From Natronosalvus hydrolyticus (GTDB taxonomy: Archaea; Halobacteriota; Halobacteria; Halobacteriales; Natrialbaceae): DNA of 64,000 nt. The notes below the pieces were generated by a model that saw only the letters and a list, made by a program, of their open reading frames with translations, searched no databases and had not been told where the DNA came from. A program made the translations under genes and the position numbers. Positions 1 to 8,807 of this stretch are shown here, piece after piece (the stretch's first letter is position 1; each line of letters starts with the position of its first letter). Where the stretch lies: the NCBI GenBank assembly GCA_025517525.1, contig JAOPJZ010000010.1, positions 54,687 to 118,686 on the forward strand. Reading direction: 5' to 3'.

Positions 1-194
1 GGGGAATCGACTCCATTCGAACGGCTACATAGGACTGTAAGTTACTCTTTGAGCGGCTCGCTATCAGTTCTCTCTTTGAAGGACATAGGAACATGATAAT
101 TGTGATCTGTTCCACGGAAATTGTCTCAATAAATTAAGGTAGCATATTGAACTAGTATTATCTATAAACAGGGCTGTGTTCTCTCCTATCGTCG
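1..194. other. left-edge sequence without a recognised gene
   Basis: AT-rich sequence downstream of the minus-strand pilin-like gene. I see no open frame, RNA or repeat that can be supported here. Confidence 0.5.
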
Positions 195-1628
195 CTAGTC
201 CTGGCTTACTTCTATTTGTTGGTGTGCAATATTTAGATACGTAATTTCTGGTGGTTGAACGGCATCCCCAATCGCTGGATCCAATATTTCTAGTTCAGGA
301 TGATTCCTAATGTGCGTATTGCCATTAATATCAACTTCCCCAATAACAATAGACCCATCTATGTTGAAATTACCAGCCTGTATTAGGGCTGAACTGCCAT
401 CTTCACCAGCAGGTGCGTAAATGACTCCCTCAAAATGAGTTCCTCCCTTCAATATAAACTGGAAATCTGAGGTACCATACACTTGAAGGGCTGCTGGATC
501 TGTATCGGATTCATCGCATAAGTTAGCGCACATTTGATTACCGCCACCGATCTCGAGATCGCCAGTGGTGTATATCTGCAGTTCATTCTCTTCCCCGTTT
601 TTAACATGGAAGTCACTGCCTACGTCCAAACTGCCGTTTACTACGAGTACTACGTCACCATCTTCGAGATCGACAGTAAGATCACCTATATCTACTTCAT
701 CTGCATAATACTCGCCCGCTTCAAGAGGATCTCCATTTAGGCTTCCTATATCATTGTACTCCTCTTCTGCTGTTGCTACTAATTCCCAAATCTCTTCATC
801 GATCGGTTCGAGGGAACTATTATTTTCCACTTCCCCCTCAATTCCGGCATTTGGATTGTTAGTATCGATTATAGTTTGGCCCTGGACGGCGTTCTCAAAC
901 GGTGTTGGACGATCGATTCGACCGAGATCTACTCTCACTTTTCCTTTGTCACTTCCTTCTATTGGTTCTGCAATGACACCCCTTTCGCCGATTTCGTTGA
1001 TGAAATACTGTTCCCAGGCGCCCCAGTATCGGCTTTCGATGGTTATTATGACTCGCTCATTTTCGACAACAGAACTGTAACCCTCGCTACTGTTCATTTT
1101 CAGGTTTATCGAATCCGAGTCTAACTCTCCTTCACCAACAGCCTCAACGAGTTGGAAATTGAGTGTATTTGTTGCCCCGTCGTATTCGATACGTGGTCCC
1201 GAAACTATCTGTGCATTTTCTCCAGTTCCACGAATCACTGCACCTCCCTCAAGCGCATATATTCCCCCATTATGCCCTTCGTATTCTATGGCGCCAAACG
1301 TAATGGGTTCTTCAAATTCCTCACTGAGATTCTTGGAATCCACTGAGATTGACCCTGCATCGTCTCGAATTATCGCTCCTCCATCGCTAAGATCCAAATC
1401 GATGGTTTGGCTCGTATCTGATAGGTAACTTTGCGTGTGCATCGACTGTTTGAGTTCAATGAAACTCTGTTCAGCTCGCTCATTTTCTGCTTGTTGTTGC
1501 TGGACGGCGATTAGATCTAACCCCACAATAAAAATTCCAAGAGAACCAATTAAAGTAATCCCAATAAGAAGTATAACACCGACAACAGGGGTAACCCCCC
1601 TCGAATCCCCATAAATTGTAGAACCCAT
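195..1628 (-). CDS. pilin-like surface protein (DUF7289-type archaeal family)
   Basis: A 477-residue predicted exported protein. The N-terminus reads RGVTPVVGVILLIG, a hydrophobic helix at about residues 10-35 of the type found in archaeal class III (prepilin-like) signals and in the haloarchaeal DUF7289 proteins. A Gln/Glu-rich alpha segment follows, then an acidic extracellular region. The last 150 residues contain beta-rich repeats with phrases such as FEGVIYAPAGEDG, resembling adhesin/DUF7305-like modules, and a CANLC cysteine pair. It is probably anchored in the membrane and faces outward. The gene is clearly AT-richer than its neighbours, suggesting acquisition or relaxed codon use. The family assignment rests on the N-terminus; the function is unknown. 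Confidence 0.7.
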   Translation of the reverse strand: MGSTIYGDSRGVTPVVGVILLIGITLIGSLGIFIVGLDLIAVQQQQAENERAEQSFIELKQSMHTQSYLSDTSQTIDLDLSDGGAIIRDDAGSISVDSKNLSEEFEEPITFGAIEYEGHNGGIYALEGGAVIRGTGENAQIVSGPRIEYDGATNTLNFQLVEAVGEGELDSDSINLKMNSSEGYSSVVENERVIITIESRYWGAWEQYFINEIGERGVIAEPIEGSDKGKVRVDLGRIDRPTPFENAVQGQTIIDTNNPNAGIEGEVENNSSLEPIDEEIWELVATAEEEYNDIGSLNGDPLEAGEYYADEVDIGDLTVDLEDGDVVLVVNGSLDVGSDFHVKNGEENELQIYTTGDLEIGGGNQMCANLCDESDTDPAALQVYGTSDFQFILKGGTHFEGVIYAPAGEDGSSALIQAGNFNIDGSIVIGEVDINGNTHIRNHPELEILDPAIGDAVQPPEITYLNIAHQQIEVSQD

Positions 1629-1994
1629 TAGTTATCTTAATAATGACTATCGTATCATATTATACTTCTGGCCAAACCCAATATTTTGCATGATACGATC
1701 CCAATCAGACAACCACTACTGATAAAAAATACAGTTGTCTGTATACGAACTTATATAATAATCTCAGAATTGAAACCACCACCAGCCATTTTGATTTGCT
1801 ATGATATGACCTTATACGATACTACATAGTCCTAATCAACCGTATTTAGTTGAGGTGAAATGTTGTTATCTAAATGATAAGGTATTGTAACACCGAGATT
1901 CGAAAACATGAGTGCAATTCTCATCACGAGTACCGACAGAGATTTCCGCCGCCACAAGCGGTTTATCCCTGGTAATTATATCTCATTACACGAA
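1629..1994. promoter_or_regulatory. AT-rich divergent promoter region
   Basis: About 365 bases between divergent genes, much AT-richer than the surroundings. On the minus strand an AGTATAATATG box lies about 40 bases before the ATG at 1628. On the plus strand GTTTATCC near 1961 is correctly placed for a leaderless start at 1995. No RNA or other gene was recognised. Confidence 0.5.
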
Positions 1995-2966
1995 ATGTCC
2001 GAGAACTTTCCCGACTACGTGACCGTCGATTACGACGACGGCACCGACCAGGACCCAGCAGATTACCCGCACGTGCACGAAAAGATCGAGAAAGCCATCG
2101 AGATCACCCGACAGGGCCTCGAGCAGTACGAAAATCCGGCGGTCATGTGGACCGGCGGCAAGGACTCCACGCTCGTCCTGTACATCGTCAAAGAGGTCGC
2201 GGACCGATTCGACCTCGAGGTACCGCCGGCTATCTTCATCGACCATTATCAGCACTTCGACCAAATCCTCGACTTTGTCGACCACTGGGCTGAAGAGTGG
2301 GACCTCGACGTCATCTTCGCTCGAAACACCGACATCGGTGAGTACGTCGACGAAAATGGCCTCGAGCCGGGCGACGACATCCCCGTCGCTGACCTCGATG
2401 AGCACAACCGCCATCACATCGAAAACATCCTCGAGTACGACGAGGAGTCGTTCCCGTTCTTGCTCGACACCTACGCGGGGAATCACCTGCTGAAAACCGT
2501 CGCGCTCAACGACGCGCTCGAGGAATACGAGATCGACGGCGTGATCTCCGGCGTCCGATGGGACGAACAGGAGGCACGTGCCGAGGAGACGTTCTTCTCG
2601 CCGCGTCACGACCCGGATATTTACCCGCCACACGACCGCGTCCAGCCGATTTTGCACTTCGAAGAACGCGCCGTCTGGGAAGCGTTCTGGCAGTTCGTCG
2701 TCCCCGATACGGTCGAAAACTATCCGGAGGAAGGGTACGTTCCGGAGAGTGCAGACGACCTTCCGGAGGGTGTCGAGCAGGCTGACATCCCCGTCTCCCC
2801 GAAATACTGGGAGGGATTCCGGTCGCTGGGCAGTGAGATCAGCACGAAAAAGGCCGAAGACGAGCCGGCCTGGTTACAGGACCTTGAGGGGACGACCGAG
2901 CGAGCCGGTCGGGCCCAGGACAAAGAGGACCTGATGGCTCGGCTGCGAGATCTGGGCTACATGTAG
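1995..2966 (+). CDS. phosphoadenosine phosphosulfate reductase family protein
   Basis: A 323-residue PP-loop ATP-pyrophosphatase-fold protein. The nucleotide-binding loop is the TGGKDST motif near residue 53, followed by FIDHYQHF, as in the PAPS reductase/CysD group. Members reduce activated sulfate or activate sulfur for other pathways; haloarchaeal copies are uncharacterised, and no sulfate-assimilation partner is adjacent. An upstream ATG at 1908 would add 29 residues. I prefer the ATG at 1995 because a TATA-like GTTTATCC lies about 30 bases before it and homology begins there. The family is secure, the substrate is not. Confidence 0.8.
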   Translation: MSENFPDYVTVDYDDGTDQDPADYPHVHEKIEKAIEITRQGLEQYENPAVMWTGGKDSTLVLYIVKEVADRFDLEVPPAIFIDHYQHFDQILDFVDHWAEEWDLDVIFARNTDIGEYVDENGLEPGDDIPVADLDEHNRHHIENILEYDEESFPFLLDTYAGNHLLKTVALNDALEEYEIDGVISGVRWDEQEARAEETFFSPRHDPDIYPPHDRVQPILHFEERAVWEAFWQFVVPDTVENYPEEGYVPESADDLPEGVEQADIPVSPKYWEGFRSLGSEISTKKAEDEPAWLQDLEGTTERAGRAQDKEDLMARLRDLGYM

Positions 2967-2985
2967 GCTCGAGCAGGCTATCGTA

Positions 2986-3076
2986 GCCTATGATAGGGTT
3001 TATTGGAATCGCTTACCGGTCAACGACGAACCGGATCGGTCGCTAACCGGTAATCGCTTACACCGATCCCTATGAG
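2986..3076. repeat. divergent copy of the CCGGT palindromic repeat
   Basis: The left arm (GGTTTATTGGAATCGCTTAC at 2998) and right arm (ACCGGTAATCGCTTACAC near 3047) are inverted and match the pattern of the copies at 4491, 30844, 57233 and 63871. It is more degenerate and lies about 20 bases after the stop at 2966, not on it. Confidence 0.5.
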
Positions 3077-3081
3077 ACGAG

Positions 3082-3152
3082 GTACACAGCTATCGCGACA
3101 TCGTCGTTCGATTGGGCGTGCAATGACTTTCACTGGCTACTATTAGAGAAAC
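3082..3152 (+). repeat. degenerate copy of the 84-bp palindromic element
   Basis: The right half, CAATGACTTTCACTGGCTAC at 3121, matches the right end of the copy at 53631. The left terminal arm is missing and the middle is diverged, so this is a decayed fragment of the family at 27069, 29756 and 53631. Confidence 0.65.
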
Positions 3153-3193
3153 GGAATCGCGAAGCCAACGGTCGTGGTACCACGACCCTCACA

Positions 3194-3204
3194 ACCCTTA
3201 TCCG
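3194..3204 (+). promoter_or_regulatory. TATA box of the cold-shock gene
   Basis: CCCTTATCC is centred about 27-30 bases before the ATG at 3230, which puts the transcription start within a few bases of the start codon, as in leaderless haloarchaeal mRNAs. Confidence 0.5.
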
Positions 3205-3229
3205 TGGAGCGGGTCTTTGTTTGGTCGTA

Positions 3230-3424
3230 ATGGCGAAAGGTAACGTTGATTTCTTCAACGACACAGGCGGCTACGGTTTCATTTCGACGGACGACGCGGA
3301 CGATGACGTATTCTTCCACATGGAAGACGTCGGCGGCCCGGACCTCGAAGAAGGCACCGAGATCGAATTCGATATCGAACAGGCCCCCAAAGGCCCTCGC
3401 GCGACGAACGTCGTCCGCAACTAA
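3230..3424 (+). CDS. cspA: cold-shock protein, CspA family
   Basis: A 64-residue single-domain cold-shock protein beginning MAKGNVDFFNDTGGYGFI. The RNP1-like motif GGYGFIST and RNP2-like motif DVFFHMEDV are intact, so it should form a five-stranded beta barrel that binds single-stranded RNA or DNA. Members act as cytoplasmic RNA chaperones. The start is the ATG at 3230; a TTG at 3221 would add three residues but lies at or before the expected transcription start. It stands alone between repeat remnants and a tiny open frame. Confidence 0.92.
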   Translation: MAKGNVDFFNDTGGYGFISTDDADDDVFFHMEDVGGPDLEEGTEIEFDIEQAPKGPRATNVVRN

Positions 3425-3464
3425 TTCTCTGACTTCAGACCGCCGCGGTTAGGCACTCTGAACG

Positions 3465-3599
3465 ATGAACGCAATCTTACACCTCGAGAGTGAAGACGAT
3501 GATCTGTATCTGGGGCGAGCGAGCACGGCAGTCGCCGATGCCGTCCGTTCCCTCGAGAAGCGAGTTGACCAACAGCGGGAGCCAACCGTGATTCGATAG
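3465..3599 (+). CDS. possible 44-residue acidic protein
   Basis: A short frame starting MNAILHLESEDDDLYLGRAS and ending PTVIR. It is acidic with haloarchaeal codon use and sits in the same direction as the genes on either side. Its N-terminus loosely recalls small DsrE-like proteins, but it is far too short for that domain. It may be a genuine small protein, a truncated gene, or chance. Confidence 0.3.
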   Translation: MNAILHLESEDDDLYLGRASTAVADAVRSLEKRVDQQREPTVIR

Positions 3600-3689
3600 G
3601 CACTCATGACCTCACTGTTGGCACAATCACTGGGACACCGCGGTATATTTCTCCGCAATCATTAGGAAGGTGCCGGATAACGTTCCTGT

Positions 3690-4082
3690 ATGAACATACT
3701 GGTACCGTTCGACATCCAGCCGGTTAGCGAACGAGCGGTTCGAGCAACCCTCGAACTCTTCGGCGATCGAGAGGACGTTCACGTCGTAGCGACGCACATC
3801 AGCGATGCCAAAGCGGACCCCGCACGGATCGCAGCTAACGAAATCGAGTCACTCGGCGACAACTACGAGGCGTCGGTCGAAGCGGAGGTTCGACTCATCG
3901 AGGGGGACCCCAGTTCCAAAGCCGTTATCAGAAAAGCGATTACTGATATCGTCGAGTCAGAGGAAATCGACCTCGTCATCCTCGGATACGAGTCAAAGTC
4001 CCTGTTCGATCGGGTTCTCGAGAGTGATACGACCGAACGACTCCTACAGAACCACGAGATTCCGGTGCTGCTCGTTCCGTAG
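3690..4082 (+). CDS. universal stress protein, UspA family
   Basis: A 130-residue single USP domain. It starts MNILVPFDIQPVSERAVRATL, the usual first strand and helix. The C-terminal part has DLVILGYESKS and then TERLLQNHEIPVLLVP, matching the last strand of the fold. The usual GxxGxnnnnnGS ATP-binding motif is replaced by GYESKSLFDRVLESDTT, so nucleotide binding is doubtful. It is a soluble stress-associated protein whose partner is unknown. Confidence 0.85.
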   Translation: MNILVPFDIQPVSERAVRATLELFGDREDVHVVATHISDAKADPARIAANEIESLGDNYEASVEAEVRLIEGDPSSKAVIRKAITDIVESEEIDLVILGYESKSLFDRVLESDTTERLLQNHEIPVLLVP

Positions 4083-4098
4083 TCGACGCTCGAGTGAG

Positions 4099-4299
4099 CT
4101 ACTGGGTCGCCCGGTACTCGCCGTGTTTGACACCGATGGCCAGCGCAATGGCTCCGAAGGCCGCCATCGATGGGAGAACCATCATCAAGACGGTGTCAGT
4201 CGTCATTCCCATCGGCATCGTGAGTAGAATGCCGACACCGATAGCGACGATCAGTACGAACGCGGCGACCGTTTTCGGGAGATCGAACTCGAGTGCCAT
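4099..4299 (-). CDS. small two-helix membrane protein (DUF7333-like)
   Basis: A 66-residue protein with two hydrophobic helices, about residues 10-28 and 36-57, joined by a short MGMTTDT loop, and a charged GVKHGEY tail. It resembles a small conserved haloarchaeal membrane family that I believe is DUF7333; the number is from memory. Function is unknown. It ends close to the convergent stress-protein gene. Confidence 0.6.
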   Translation of the reverse strand: MALEFDLPKTVAAFVLIVAIGVGILLTMPMGMTTDTVLMMVLPSMAAFGAIALAIGVKHGEYRATQ

Positions 4300-4490
4300 A
4301 CGGGGAGATACGATGGGATTTCTCCTAAGGATGTCGGATGCGGAACTGAGAACAATCAGTACGCTTCTATATGAGTGACTGTAGATGTCTAAGGTGTATC
4401 ATAGCTTACCAGCGGTTCAGTGATCTCGTTTTCGACAGCGTATCTCAGCTTTTCGTCGGAGACAGTTGAACCGTGACGAGAATCCCTCTC

Positions 4491-4571
4491 ATACGGTTTA
4501 CTATAGTCTCTTCCCGGTGATTGCCCATACTGGGTCGGCAATCACCGGTAAACAGTTACAACAAACCGTAT
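4491..4571. repeat. 81-bp palindromic repeat at a stop codon
   Basis: Outer arms ATACGGTTTACTATAG and, inverted, ACAAACCGTAT flank inner arms CCCGGTGATTG and CAATCACCGG. The final T is the first base of the complemented TGA stop codon of the minus-strand gene at 4571. It is the same family as 30844, 57233 and 63871. Confidence 0.85.
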
Positions 4572-5320
4572 CAGTTCGTTGGCCGGACGACGTTGGCCAG
4601 CGCGACCATCAGACCGAGGAACCAGCCCAGCGGGAAGGAAAACCCGAGCCACATGCCTGCGTAGGCGGCTCCCTCGAGCTGGTAGTTATCGCGGAGATAC
4701 GTGTTGAGTTCGCCGACGACGAGAACGGTGTCGAGCAACCAGACGGCCAGATCGTAACTCGGCTCGAGGACGTGGGGCTCGAGTGAGGGGGTTACCAACG
4801 CGGCGACGACAGGTGGGAGAAACAGGGCCGTCATTGCGAACGGGTACGCCAGGGCAACGGTCAGTGGGCGACCGCCGAATTTCGAGCAGGTTGCCGCCAG
4901 TGCGGTCGACAGCGTTGCAACGCCGCTTGCCGCAGCAACGGCGAGGAATGCGTCCCAGGGCAGTTGAATGTGGGCGATAACGGTTAGTATGCCCCAGAAC
5001 AACAGTGCCACGCCGGTCGCGCCGACGATACCGAGTCGCGTCGCCGTCGAATCGAGTTTGGCGGCATAAAACCGCGTTGCCAGTCCGAGGACGGTCAGCG
5101 GATACACGAGCAGGAGGCCGAGCGCGCCGAATGTGCTCCAGAGGGTGTAGCCGATTTTCTGTGGCAGCGTTTCGGGTTTCCATTTTCCCATGACCGAGTG
5201 ACCGCGGCCGCGTTGTCGGGGAAAGATGAGCTCCATCCATGCCCCGTGTAAGAGGGCTAGATCAACCTTCACCGCGGCGACGATCCCACCACCGCCTCGG
5301 TTGCGTGCGCGGGTAGACAT
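4571..5320 (-). CDS. conserved haloarchaeal integral membrane protein
   Basis: A 249-residue protein with about five or six membrane helices after a cytoplasmic N-terminus rich in Arg and Gly (MSTRARNRGGGG). A PRQRGRGHSVMGKW segment precedes the first helix. No enzyme motif is recognised. I chose the ATG at 5320, not an upstream Met at 5377, because GTTTACGG lies at the right distance for a leaderless transcript. The gene ends in the repeat at 4491-4571, which supplies the stop codon. Function is unknown. Confidence 0.65.
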   Translation of the reverse strand: MSTRARNRGGGGIVAAVKVDLALLHGAWMELIFPRQRGRGHSVMGKWKPETLPQKIGYTLWSTFGALGLLLVYPLTVLGLATRFYAAKLDSTATRLGIVGATGVALLFWGILTVIAHIQLPWDAFLAVAAASGVATLSTALAATCSKFGGRPLTVALAYPFAMTALFLPPVVAALVTPSLEPHVLEPSYDLAVWLLDTVLVVGELNTYLRDNYQLEGAAYAGMWLGFSFPLGWFLGLMVALANVVRPTN

Positions 5321-5477
5321 TATCCAACTAAATCGACTCCGATACCGTAAACTTTCCTCCTCGAGACCGTCACTCAAATCGAACGGTCAGTCCTCGAACA
5401 TGACGCGGTGATGGCGTCGTTGTAGCAGTGGCCAACAGGGGACGATCGCAGCCTGAGACTGACTCCAACGAACGCTA

Positions 5478-6314
5478 TCAATGGACGTTCCACGGGGCCC
5501 CGTCGGGGTCGACCTCGCGATGGATGGAATCAATACTGTCAAGCGTTGCGATGTCGTCGTCGTCTAACTCGAGGGAAAGCGAAGCGAAGTTGTCCGCGAG
5601 GTGGTCGGTACCGGTGGCTTTCGGTATCGCCGTAATCTCCTTTTCGCGTAGCCAGGCGAGACTCACCTGCGCTTCGCTGACGTCGTGTTTCTCGGCTACA
5701 GACCCAATTTCTGGGACGTCGAACACCTTCCCTCGAGCGAGCGGCGAATAGGCGACAAGTTCGATTTCGTGGGCTGCACACACCGCCCTGAGTTCGGTCT
5801 GTGCCAACAGGGGATGGCACTCGACTTGATTGGCGAAGATCGGGGCCTCGAGTGTCTCGACGGCCTCCTCGATGTGTCGTGGCTCGAAATTACTCACGCC
5901 GACGTGCTCGATGTACCCGTCGTCGTAGAGTTCGTCGAACGCCGCGAGGGTTTCTTCTGTGTCGTAGGTGTTGATCGGCCAGTGGACGTACAGCAGGTCG
6001 ACGGCGTCGACACCCAGTTTCTCGAGGCTCGTTTTCGTCGTCTCGATGACGTCGTCGTAGGCCAGATTCGACGTCGATACTTTCGTCGCCAGAAAGACCT
6101 CCTCGCGGTCCACGTCGGCCGCTTCGATGCCGCGGCCGACGAACTCCTCGTTGTCGTAGCCCTGGGCGGTATCGACGTGTCGATAGCCCATCTCGAGTGC
6201 GTTGGCGACGCTTTCGGCACACTGGTCCGGGTCAGCAAGCTGCCAGGTACCGAGGCCGAGGGTCGGCATCCTATTCACGCGCGGATAGTGGGCACTGTGC
6301 TCTGTATTCGTCAT
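5478..6314 (-). CDS. aldo/keto reductase
   Basis: A 278-residue NADPH-dependent oxidoreductase of the AKR superfamily with a TIM-barrel fold. The catalytic tetrad is visible: Asp48 in HVDTAQGYDNE, Tyr53, Lys78 in FLATKVS and His111 in LYVHWP. It should reduce an aldehyde or ketone to the alcohol; the substrate is unknown. An open frame upstream adds 49 unrelated residues, so I use the ATG at 6314. It is the last gene of a minus-strand run with an OB-fold protein and a thiolase, suggesting work on acyl or keto intermediates. Confidence 0.85.
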   Translation of the reverse strand: MTNTEHSAHYPRVNRMPTLGLGTWQLADPDQCAESVANALEMGYRHVDTAQGYDNEEFVGRGIEAADVDREEVFLATKVSTSNLAYDDVIETTKTSLEKLGVDAVDLLYVHWPINTYDTEETLAAFDELYDDGYIEHVGVSNFEPRHIEEAVETLEAPIFANQVECHPLLAQTELRAVCAAHEIELVAYSPLARGKVFDVPEIGSVAEKHDVSEAQVSLAWLREKEITAIPKATGTDHLADNFASLSLELDDDDIATLDSIDSIHREVDPDGAPWNVH

Positions 6315-6399
6315 CGTGTCTCGGGCCACGACCGGAAGTTGAAAAGGCGTTTGGGTACCAGCAGTCGAGAACGCGTCTGAACGAGTGAGTCGTCCCTCG

Positions 6400-6786
6400 C
6401 TATTCGAAAACCGGGACTGGCGAATCGACCTCGAGTACGCCGGCGAGTTCGATCGAATCACCGATGTCGCTGTCGCCTTCGAGTCGGGCCATCACTCGAG
6501 TCGAACCGAGGTCGACGACGCCGACCCGGTAGCCCCCGTCGAATCCCTGGGGTGCGACGGCGACCGTCGTTTCCGTATAGAGCGTGCCGGTCGTCGGCAG
6601 TTCGATGGTCACGCGTTCGCGCGACCCACAGGCGTTACACGCCGCTGAGGGCGTTGCGGTTTCCGCGCCACAGTCCCGACAGCGCTGGCCGAGGAGCCTC
6701 CCCTCACGAAGCGCTTGCGTCCACGTCCGGTGGTTCAGCTGTTCCGGCAGCGATTCGGCCGCCTCGTTCGAGTGTGTCTCGCTCAT
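6400..6786 (-). CDS. Zn-ribbon OB-fold protein (DUF35 type), thiolase partner
   Basis: A 128-residue protein with an N-terminal rubredoxin-like zinc ribbon (CRDCG and CNACG) and a C-terminal OB fold. Such proteins bind CoA thiolases and, in archaea, bridge acetoacetyl-CoA thiolase to HMG-CoA synthase. The coding sequence overlaps the thiolase gene by four bases (ATGA), so the two are translationally coupled and probably form a complex. Confidence 0.85.
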   Translation of the reverse strand: MSETHSNEAAESLPEQLNHRTWTQALREGRLLGQRCRDCGAETATPSAACNACGSRERVTIELPTTGTLYTETTVAVAPQGFDGGYRVGVVDLGSTRVMARLEGDSDIGDSIELAGVLEVDSPVPVFE

Positions 6787-7973
6787 GCGTCTCCCTCCAG
6801 GATCGAAACGACAGTGGTTGCAGCGTCGCCACCGAGGTTGTGTGCGAGGGCGTGGGTTGCGCCGTCGACCTGGCGTTCGCCGGCTTCGCCGCGAAGGTGC
6901 TCGGTGAGTTCGACCAGTTGAGCGATGCCGGTTGCACCGATCGGGTGGCCCTTGGCTTTCAGCCCGCCGCTTGGATTGACCGGGATTCGCCCACCGAGTG
7001 CCGTCGTGCCCTCGACGGCCGCCTTGCCACCTTCGCCGTCTTCGACGAATCCGAGGGCTTCGATAGCCAGAATCTCGGCACCCGTGAAACAGTCGTGGAC
7101 TTCGGCCACGTCGACGTCTTCGGGACCGATGTCGGCCGCCTCATACGCCTGCGTTGCGGCGTCGCGTGCCGACTGTGTGGCCGTCAGGTCCTCCTTTTCG
7201 GCGAGTGGGACGACGTCAGTTGCGTGACCGATGCCGGTGACAGCGACCGAGTCCGCCTCCATGTCCGCAGCGACGTCTTCGTTTGCGACGACGACGGCAG
7301 CGGCTCCGTCCGAAAACGGACAACAATCGAACAGTCGGAAGGGCGTGGCGACGATGGGGCTGTCGAGCACTTCTTCGACGCTCGTCTCGGTACCGAACTG
7401 TGCGCGGTCATTGAGCGTCCCGTGGCCGTGATTCTTGACGGCGACGGCGGCGAGTTGTTCCTCGGTCGTGCCGTGTTCGTGCATGTGTCGGGTCGTCAAG
7501 AGCCCGAACACGCCGGGGAACGAGATGCCAGTTGGCTGTTCATATTGGCGATGTGATGCCGACGCGAACACCGACGTCATTTCGGGCGTCTCGAGGCCGG
7601 TCGTCGTCGTACAGCGTTCGACGCCACCGACGAGGACCACGTCGTGCTGGCCGGCTTCGACCGCGCGGACGGCGTGTTTGAACGCGTTCGAAGAGGTGGC
7701 ACAGGCGTCTTCGTAGCGCTGACAGGGAACCCCGGCAAGTCCAAGGTGGCTCGCAATGGTCGGCGCAAGATGTGTGTCCCCTTCGGACTGACCACTCATC
7801 GCGTTCCCCAGGTAGAATGATTCGATTGCCGCTCCGCCGACGCCGGCATCGTCGAGCGCGTCGAACGCTGCTGAGGCGAAGAGTTCCGTGAGTGGCGTTT
7901 CGTGAACGCCGAAGTCGGTCATTCCGACCCCGACGATATGTGCCTGATGCATATTCGTGGTGTTGGAGTCCAT
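6783..7973 (-). CDS. acetyl-CoA acetyltransferase-like thiolase (SCP-x/thiolase type)
   Basis: A 396-residue thiolase. The acylated cysteine sits in YEDACATSSNAF, and the C-terminal base is in GHPIGATGIAQ. The sequence type is that of archaeal and SCP-x-like thiolases that pair with DUF35 OB-fold proteins, and such a gene follows directly. It condenses or cleaves acyl-CoA units. Starts at 7973 or 7952 (MHQAHIVGVGM) are both possible. It may supply acetoacetyl-CoA for the PHA cluster at 57-62 kb or act in fatty-acid or branched-chain degradation. Confidence 0.87.
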   Translation of the reverse strand: MDSNTTNMHQAHIVGVGMTDFGVHETPLTELFASAAFDALDDAGVGGAAIESFYLGNAMSGQSEGDTHLAPTIASHLGLAGVPCQRYEDACATSSNAFKHAVRAVEAGQHDVVLVGGVERCTTTTGLETPEMTSVFASASHRQYEQPTGISFPGVFGLLTTRHMHEHGTTEEQLAAVAVKNHGHGTLNDRAQFGTETSVEEVLDSPIVATPFRLFDCCPFSDGAAAVVVANEDVAADMEADSVAVTGIGHATDVVPLAEKEDLTATQSARDAATQAYEAADIGPEDVDVAEVHDCFTGAEILAIEALGFVEDGEGGKAAVEGTTALGGRIPVNPSGGLKAKGHPIGATGIAQLVELTEHLRGEAGERQVDGATHALAHNLGGDAATTVVSILEGDA

Positions 7974-8002
7974 GGCAAAAAACGATGTGAATTACCGCGC
8001 GG

Positions 8003-8704
8003 TCATTCGATTCCTTCCATCGCGTCGACGACGCGTTTGAGGATCTTTCGTTCGGCTCGACGGACGTTTTTCGAGACGGCTGTATCCGAGATGTCGAACT
8101 CCGAGGCGAGCATTTGCAGCGTTGCTCCCCGCGGTTGATCGAAGTAGCCTTTTTTCGCGGCGACGGCCAGCGTCTGGCGTTCGACATCTGATAAGGACCG
8201 ACACCCTTCGAGTAAATTGCTCGCGGCGTCGGCGTTCTCGAGCAAGTCGTACAGTTCGGTCAGCTCGAAATCGTCTTGGGCGAGGACGTCGAACTCGTTG
8301 TTCCGCTCGAGTTCTGCGAGCGCGTCGTCGGCGGTGTCGCCGGTGTCGAACCCGACCTCCCAGCGTTCGCTCCCATCTTCGATGTGAAACGGACCAGTGA
8401 TGTAGCCCTGGTTGTCTCGGATGACGCGCATGGCGTCGGTTTCGTTGATGACGGTTCGTAACAGCGCCGTCCCCTCGTGCTTTTTGAACAACGTACACTC
8501 TTGCATGTTGTCGTGGGCCTGTAACGTCGAGAGCCCGGACTCGAGAATCGAGCGATCCTCGCCTTCGACCATCATTCGCGTCTCGAGTTCGCGGCGGCGG
8601 CTGTCGAACTCCCACTGGACGGCCGTGAACGCGACGTCGTGGTCGTCGCTGGTGTCGATGAACGGGCAGTCGTACTGCTTCATGTCCAGCGTGAAGTCGA
8701 TCAT
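8003..8704 (-). CDS. bacterio-opsin activator-type HTH regulator (HTH-10 family)
   Basis: A 233-residue DNA-binding protein. Residues about 175-225 (LSDVERQTLAVAAKKGYFDQ then ISDTAVSKNVRRAERKIL) form the HTH-10 domain shared with Bat. Residues 1-160 are the associated sensory or dimerisation region. Its position beside the thiolase and acyl-CoA ligase genes suggests it regulates that cluster, but the inducer is not evident. Confidence 0.85.
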   Translation of the reverse strand: MIDFTLDMKQYDCPFIDTSDDHDVAFTAVQWEFDSRRRELETRMMVEGEDRSILESGLSTLQAHDNMQECTLFKKHEGTALLRTVINETDAMRVIRDNQGYITGPFHIEDGSERWEVGFDTGDTADDALAELERNNEFDVLAQDDFELTELYDLLENADAASNLLEGCRSLSDVERQTLAVAAKKGYFDQPRGATLQMLASEFDISDTAVSKNVRRAERKILKRVVDAMEGIE

Positions 8705-8807
8705 GATCTATCACATGGATCCCATGACCATAATCGTAGCTGTCGGTTCCGATGCCACCCGTAACGAAACGAGGTTCTTACCCGCCAGACGGCCTCGAGG
8801 GTACCAA

